A DNA stretch of 42,363 nt from Nitrospinota bacterium (GTDB taxonomy: Bacteria; Nitrospinota_A; UBA7883; JACRGQ01). The stretch covers positions 1 through 42,363 of the forward strand of contig JACQEX010000084.1 of assembly GCA_016200345.1 (NCBI GenBank). The letters are read 5' to 3'. Below the pieces are notes generated by a model. The model did no database searches, had not been told where the DNA came from, and saw nothing but the letters and a program-made list of their open reading frames with translations. Of this stretch, positions 38,108-42,363 are shown one piece after another (position 1 is the first letter of the stretch; each line of letters opens with the position of its first letter). Made by a program: the position numbers and the translations under genes.

Positions 38108-38215
38108 ATGAACAAAATATTGATTATTGACGATGACTTGGAGTTTTCCGCCTTGGTGAAAGAATACCTTCAAGGGGGGCGGCGTGCCGGATGGCGATCT
38201 GGCGAACATATTTAG
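38108..38215 (+). pseudogene. CpxR-like response regulator, N-terminal remnant
   Basis: ATG 38108 starts MNKILIIDDDLEFSALVKEY, the first helix and strand of an OmpR/CpxR-type receiver. After about 22 residues the sequence runs out of frame into a histidine-kinase fragment and stops at TAG 38213-38215. The phospho-acceptor and DNA-binding domain are missing. Confidence 0.8.
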
Positions 38216-38402
38216 GCCGTTCTACCGGGTTTCGACCGCGCGGGATAGAAGTTCGGGCGGCACCGGCCTGGGGCTTCATATAACGGAACGGGCCGTTAAA
38301 ATTCACAACGGGTTGGTTACGGCGGAGAACTCGGATGGCGGTCTTGTCGTTACGATTCTTTTGCCGCTGACCTCTTTGCGAGACGCGGAGGCGCAGGTTT
38401 GA
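38175..38402 (+). pseudogene. CpxA-like histidine kinase, C-terminal remnant
   Basis: About 75 codons match the end of a HATPase domain of CpxA type: GGVPDGDLANIFRPFYRVST, GGTGLGLHITERAVKIHNG and GGLVVTILLP. The sensor, HisKA domain and N box are missing. It joins the receiver fragment through a G-rich run (38174-38180). Its TGA overlaps the TTG start of tolC, so the end of the operon is preserved. Confidence 0.8.
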
Positions 38403-39856
38403 AAACAATCCGCGCGGCCCGGACGGCCTTGGTTTTTATTTTTACCATCCTCGCCTTTCTCACGCCCTTCCCGAAGTACGCGTCCGGAATGGATCCGTTC
38501 TCCACGGAAAGGCTTGCCCAGCCGCTTCCGCACGCGACGGGCGATTCGGCAAACCCCTGCTCCGGCGTTTTGGTCGGGAACGCGGCCATGAGCCTGCAAG
38601 ACGTCGTGGATCTTTCACTTTGCAACAATCCGCAGACGCGGCAGGCGTGGATAAACGCGCGGGTGCAGGCCGGGCAGGTGGGCGTGGCAAAATCCACCTA
38701 CCTGCCGTCGCTAACCGTAGGCGGCTCCGTTTCACAGCAAACGGTTAACGGAGCCTCCGCCTCCACGTCCAACAACAACGACGTCAGCGCGACGCTAAAC
38801 TACCTGGTGTACGATTTCGGCCAGCGTTCGGCGAATTTGGACAGCTCCCTGCAGACGCTCTACGCGCTGAACGAGACCAAAAACGCGACGCTTCAAGCCG
38901 TGTTTCTTTCCGCCGTGACCGATTACTACCAATTTTTCGAGGCCCAGGCTACGGTTGACTCCTCGCGGGAGGCGGAGCGATCCGCGCTGGAAAGCCACAA
39001 CGCCGCGAAAAGGAAATTCGAGCTTGGCGCCGCCACCTTGTCGGACGAACTGCAGGCCAAAACTGCGTGGTCGCAGGCGATACTCACGAGGATACAGGCC
39101 GAGGGGGCGTTGCGGAACGCAATGGGCGTGCTGGCAAACGTGATGGGGCTTGCGCCGACGCAAAACATTTTACTCGCCCCGCCGTCGGAAATACTGCCGG
39201 ACGATAGGGCGGAACAAAACGTGGGGGCGCTTATCGAGGCCGGGATTGCCGACAGGCCGGATCTTCAGGCCGCAAAGAGACAGACCGAGGCCGCGAGGGC
39301 GAACGTGGAGGCCGTCAAGGCAGGCGGAATGCCGACGATTTCGCTCTCCGGTTCGCTTGACCACGCGACGCAGGGAACGAGGTACCCCAACCTGGGGTTG
39401 GTGACCACGACCACTGACACGCAGTCGGTCGCCCTTTCGCTTACAATCCCATTGTTCACCGGATTCGGAACCACGTATAGAATTCGAACGGCGGAGGAGC
39501 AGGCGTCACTCCGGCTGGCGCAGGAAGAGCAGATAAAAAGACAGGTGGAGCTGGACGTATGGCAGGCGTACCAAAACCTTTTGACAAGCTCCCAGTCCGT
39601 CAAAAGCTCCGCCGACCTCGTGGCAAGCGCCACCGAGTCGGAGAAATACATCTTCAGCAGGTACCAAAAAGGCCTGCAAAATATATTGGATCTACTCACC
39701 GCCCAGAGCACCCTTGAAAGCGCAAAACAGCAGTACATACAGGCGGTCTTTAACTGGCGCATAAACAAGGCCGCGTTGGCCAAGGCGATGGGGCAGTTAA
39801 CCCCGGAATCAAACAGGCCGGAACACGGGAATGGGAAAAAGGAAAATATTAAATGA
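38399..39856 (+). CDS. TolC-family outer-membrane efflux protein
   Basis: The 485-residue protein has a signal peptide (about 1-29) and two repeats of the outer-membrane efflux (OEP) fold. Typical segments are LSLCNNPQTRQAWINARVQA, YLVYDFGQR and IPLFTGFGT. It forms a trimeric channel through the outer membrane. TTG 38399 overlaps the CpxA-like stop, and its end overlaps macA by four bases, so the operon is intact from here. Confidence 0.93.
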   Translation: MKTIRAARTALVFIFTILAFLTPFPKYASGMDPFSTERLAQPLPHATGDSANPCSGVLVGNAAMSLQDVVDLSLCNNPQTRQAWINARVQAGQVGVAKSTYLPSLTVGGSVSQQTVNGASASTSNNNDVSATLNYLVYDFGQRSANLDSSLQTLYALNETKNATLQAVFLSAVTDYYQFFEAQATVDSSREAERSALESHNAAKRKFELGAATLSDELQAKTAWSQAILTRIQAEGALRNAMGVLANVMGLAPTQNILLAPPSEILPDDRAEQNVGALIEAGIADRPDLQAAKRQTEAARANVEAVKAGGMPTISLSGSLDHATQGTRYPNLGLVTTTTDTQSVALSLTIPLFTGFGTTYRIRTAEEQASLRLAQEEQIKRQVELDVWQAYQNLLTSSQSVKSSADLVASATESEKYIFSRYQKGLQNILDLLTAQSTLESAKQQYIQAVFNWRINKAALAKAMGQLTPESNRPEHGNGKKENIK

Positions 39857-41049
39857 GCCTAAGAAAGATTTTTTTTAACAAATACGTTTTGCTCGCCCTT
39901 GTCGCGGTCGGCGCGTACCTCGGTTATACGGAATGGAACCAGGCCCACAAGGAGCCGTTGGAGAAAAAGTTCAAATTCCACCCCGTCGCGGTCGGCGACG
40001 TAACCCAGACGGTTTCCGCAAACGGAACGCTGAACCCGGTGGTCATGGTGGCCGTCGGCACGCAGGTTTCCGGCACGGTGACGCATTGGTATGCGGATTT
40101 TAACGACCACGTGCAAAAAGGGCAGGTCTTGATGGAGCTCGACCCGTCGCTATTCAAGTCTCAGGTGGACATGGATCTGGGCAACGTGCACAGCGCCGAG
40201 GCGGCCTTGGAACTGGCGAAGGCGAACGAAGGGAGAATAAGAAAACTCCTGGCGGAAAAATACGCGACCCAGGCCGATTTGGAGACGGCGACGGCGACTC
40301 TAAAAGGGAACGCCGCCGCGCTGGAGGTGGCGAAGGCCCAGTTGGATCGCGACAGGACGAACTTAAATTATTCGGTCATAAGGTCGCCGGTCTCCGGGGT
40401 CGTGGTCTCCCGGCAGATAGACGTGGGGCAGACTGTGGCGGCGAGCTTCCAAACCCCCACGCTTTACACCATAGCGCAGGATTTGCACAAGATGCAGATT
40501 GACTCCAGCTACGCGGAGGCGGACATCGGCGGCATCAGAGTCGGACAACCGGCCCGCTTCACCGTGGACGCGCATCCAAACCGCGTCTTCACCGGAACGG
40601 TGAGGCAGATAAGGATAAACCCGACCACGCAGTCAAACGTCGTCACCTACGACATCGTTGTGAACGTGCAAAACGACGACGAGGCCTTGCTTCCCGGCAT
40701 GACCGCGTACGTCAACATCATCGTGGCGCAAAAAAACGGGGTTCTGCTCGTACCCAACGCCGCGCTACGGTTTAAACCGCCATCCAAGGAAAAAAAGCCC
40801 GGGGCCGCACCCGGCAAGTCCGCCGTCCCCGCGCAGGAGAAGGATGAAAAACGCGCGGGCGGGAACGGAACCGTGTATGTTTTGGAGAACGAGGCGTTCC
40901 GAAGGATAAAAATCGGGCTTGGCATAACCGACAACAAAATGACCGAGGTCGTTTCCGGCGATTTGAAGGCGGGGGACAACATAGTGGTCGAGGAGCTTGC
41001 GCCGTCGGACTCCGGCAAGTCCGGCTCCTTTAGCATGAGAATGTTCTAA
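39853..41049 (+). CDS. macA: MacA-like periplasmic adaptor (membrane fusion protein)
   Basis: The 398-residue product has an N-terminal membrane anchor (about 10-25), a biotinyl-lipoyl-like domain (GTLNPVVMVAVGTQVSGTVT), a coiled-coil hairpin (about 105-165), the second lipoyl half (VIRSPVSGVVVSRQIDVGQTV) and beta-barrel domains. It bridges MacB in the inner membrane to TolC. It overlaps tolC by four bases and macB by one base. Confidence 0.93.
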   Translation: MSLRKIFFNKYVLLALVAVGAYLGYTEWNQAHKEPLEKKFKFHPVAVGDVTQTVSANGTLNPVVMVAVGTQVSGTVTHWYADFNDHVQKGQVLMELDPSLFKSQVDMDLGNVHSAEAALELAKANEGRIRKLLAEKYATQADLETATATLKGNAAALEVAKAQLDRDRTNLNYSVIRSPVSGVVVSRQIDVGQTVAASFQTPTLYTIAQDLHKMQIDSSYAEADIGGIRVGQPARFTVDAHPNRVFTGTVRQIRINPTTQSNVVTYDIVVNVQNDDEALLPGMTAYVNIIVAQKNGVLLVPNAALRFKPPSKEKKPGAAPGKSAVPAQEKDEKRAGGNGTVYVLENEAFRRIKIGLGITDNKMTEVVSGDLKAGDNIVVEELAPSDSGKSGSFSMRMF

Positions 41050-41765
41050 TGCCCGAAATCCCGGTAATCCGCATCGAGCGACTGTACAAGGAATATCCGA
41101 CGGCGGCGGGGCCGGTTCACGCGTTGAGCGACGTCTCACTTTCGATAAACGCCGGGGAGTTCGTGGCGGTCATGGGCGCCTCCGGCTCGGGCAAGTCCAC
41201 TTTCATGAACATACTAGGCTGTCTCGACGCGCAGACAAGCGGCGATTATTATTTAAACGGGAAGGACGTTAGGTCGTTGGACAAAGACCGGCGGGCCGGG
41301 TTTCGCAACGAGGTGATAGGCTTTGTGTTCCAGGGGTTCAATCTTCTCTCAAGGGCTACGCTCATGGAAAACGTCGCCCTGCCGCTTGTCTACTCCGGCG
41401 TGAAACGCGGCGAGCGAAACGTGCGGTCAAAAAAGTTTTTGGACGACGTGGGGCTGGGGAGATATTACGACTCGTTTCCGAACAAGATATCCGGCGGCCA
41501 ACAGCAAAGGGTGGCGATAGCGCGGGCGTTGGTTAACAATCCAAAGCTTATACTGGCGGACGAGCCGACGGGAAACTTGGACACAAAAACCAGCCGGGAA
41601 ATAATGGAAATCTTCTCGCGCCTAAACAGGGAAAAAGGGATAACCATCGTCCTTGTCACGCACGAGGAGGACATAGCGTCGTACGCGGGTCGGCGCGTCA
41701 AATTTAAGGACGGCCTAATTGTTTCGGACGAGAAAAACACCAAGGTGCAAAAGGGGGTCGAATGA
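41049..41765 (+). CDS. macB: MacB-type ABC transporter ATP-binding protein
   Basis: The 238-residue protein has all ABC motifs: Walker A GASGSGKST, Q loop FQGFNLL, signature SGGQQQR, Walker B LILADEPTGNLD and the switch His in LVTHEED. It belongs to the MacB/LolD/FtsE group. Unlike E. coli MacB, in which both parts are fused, the ATPase here is a separate protein and the permease follows with a four-base overlap. Confidence 0.95.
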   Translation: MPEIPVIRIERLYKEYPTAAGPVHALSDVSLSINAGEFVAVMGASGSGKSTFMNILGCLDAQTSGDYYLNGKDVRSLDKDRRAGFRNEVIGFVFQGFNLLSRATLMENVALPLVYSGVKRGERNVRSKKFLDDVGLGRYYDSFPNKISGGQQQRVAIARALVNNPKLILADEPTGNLDTKTSREIMEIFSRLNREKGITIVLVTHEEDIASYAGRRVKFKDGLIVSDEKNTKVQKGVE

Positions 41766-42363
41766 TAGGGCCGATGCTGAGCGAGGCGTGGGTGGCTCTG
41801 GGCGCGAACAAAATGCGTACGTTCCTTACGATGCTCGGCATGATTATCGGCGTCGGCGCGGTGATAATAATGCTCGCGATAGGGCAGGGGACGCAGTTCG
41901 TCGTCAACCAGTCCATCGCCTCGATGGGGAGCAACCTCTTCATAATTCTTTCCGGCTCCACGACTTCCGGCGGTCTGCGCATGGGCGGCGGGGCCACGCC
42001 CACGCTGACGCTGGCCGACGCGGAGGCGATAGGAGACGTTCCCGGCGTCGCCTACGTCGCCCCGTCGGCTCCGGGGACGGCGCAAATAATGTACGGCTCC
42101 AACAATTGGAGCACGCAGGTTCTCGGCACCACCCCGTCCTTTTTGAACGTGCGCGACTGGCGGCTTGGCTCCGGCTATTCGTTCGGGGACAACGACGTGC
42201 GCTCCGCCACGCGCGTGGCGCTGATCGGTCTTACGGTCGTCAAAAATCTCTTTAACGAAGGGGAGAACCCGGTCGGGAAAACCATACGCATCAAGCAAAG
42301 CCCGTTCGTCGTCATCGGCGTGCTCGGCCCCAAGGGGCAGAGTTTGGACGGGCGCGACCAGGA
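41762..42363 (+). CDS. MacB-type ABC transporter permease, N-terminal part (cut by window end)
   Basis: The 200 codons present begin at ATG 41762, overlapping the ATPase stop as ATGA. They encode a first transmembrane helix (MRTFLTMLGMIIGVGAVIIM) and the start of the large periplasmic MacB core domain (QSIASMGSNLFIILSGSTT). The FtsX-like C-terminal helices lie outside the window. Together with macA and tolC it forms a tripartite pump for macrolides, peptides or lipids. Confidence 0.93.
   Translation, partial: MIGPMLSEAWVALGANKMRTFLTMLGMIIGVGAVIIMLAIGQGTQFVVNQSIASMGSNLFIILSGSTTSGGLRMGGGATPTLTLADAEAIGDVPGVAYVAPSAPGTAQIMYGSNNWSTQVLGTTPSFLNVRDWRLGSGYSFGDNDVRSATRVALIGLTVVKNLFNEGENPVGKTIRIKQSPFVVIGVLGPKGQSLDGRDQ

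Overview
The window is a contiguous piece of a moderately GC-rich Gram-negative (diderm) bacterial chromosome. Diderm features are a TolC/MacA/MacB tripartite efflux operon, a CpxR/CpxA-type envelope-stress remnant and an exported haem-c protein. Gene style (hybrid CheA-receiver kinase, many receiver, TPR and PilZ proteins, a beta subunit with a long coiled-coil insertion) resembles deltaproteobacteria-like or uncultured proteobacteria-like lineages; the exact taxon cannot be named from sequence alone. Several broken genes and homopolymer frameshifts suggest either a draft or metagenomic assembly or real gene decay.

Layout. (1) 1-11600, + strand: the classic transcription/translation cluster tuf(3' end)-rpmG-tRNA-Trp-secE-nusG-rplK-rplA-rplJ/rplL-rpoB-rpoC, closed by a strong terminator. 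Two features stand out: rplJ and rplL are one uninterrupted reading frame, and RpoB carries an inserted four-cysteine element with the same spacing as the zinc-binding domain of RpoC. (2) 11905-18970: signalling genes (a LuxR-type regulator, a receiver-TPR protein, a PilZ protein, a 7TM sensor kinase), then a small membrane protein and a methyltransferase. (3) 19226-20161: a strong terminator, a ferredoxin/FMN glutamate-synthase-like gene with a large internal deletion, and a 43-codon ORF. (4) 20180-28779, - strand: a chemotaxis-type operon, in transcription order receiver, cheW, cheW-like, haem-c protein, MCP, cheB, cheR, cheA-receiver. The first receiver gene and cheR are frameshifted at homopolymers. 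A 20-bp inverted repeat brackets the part from the haem protein to cheA. (5) 28782-37942: a 5'-truncated PP2C phosphatase, a DHH phosphoesterase, a membrane protein, a large TPR protein, a receiver paired with a metallo-beta-lactamase/cyclic-nucleotide-binding-like protein, mazG and a small zinc-ribbon membrane protein. (6) 38040-42363: a CpxR-type box, collapsed cpxR/cpxA remnants, and tolC-macA-macB(ATPase)-macB(permease, cut by the window end).

How it fits together. The first block makes core ribosome and RNA-polymerase parts. The middle is an intracellular signalling neighbourhood centred on a chemosensory array whose kinase carries its own receiver, so no separate CheY is required in the operon. 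The last block is an efflux operon that looks as if it was once controlled by a CpxRA-like two-component system, whose box remains but whose genes are fused into a remnant.
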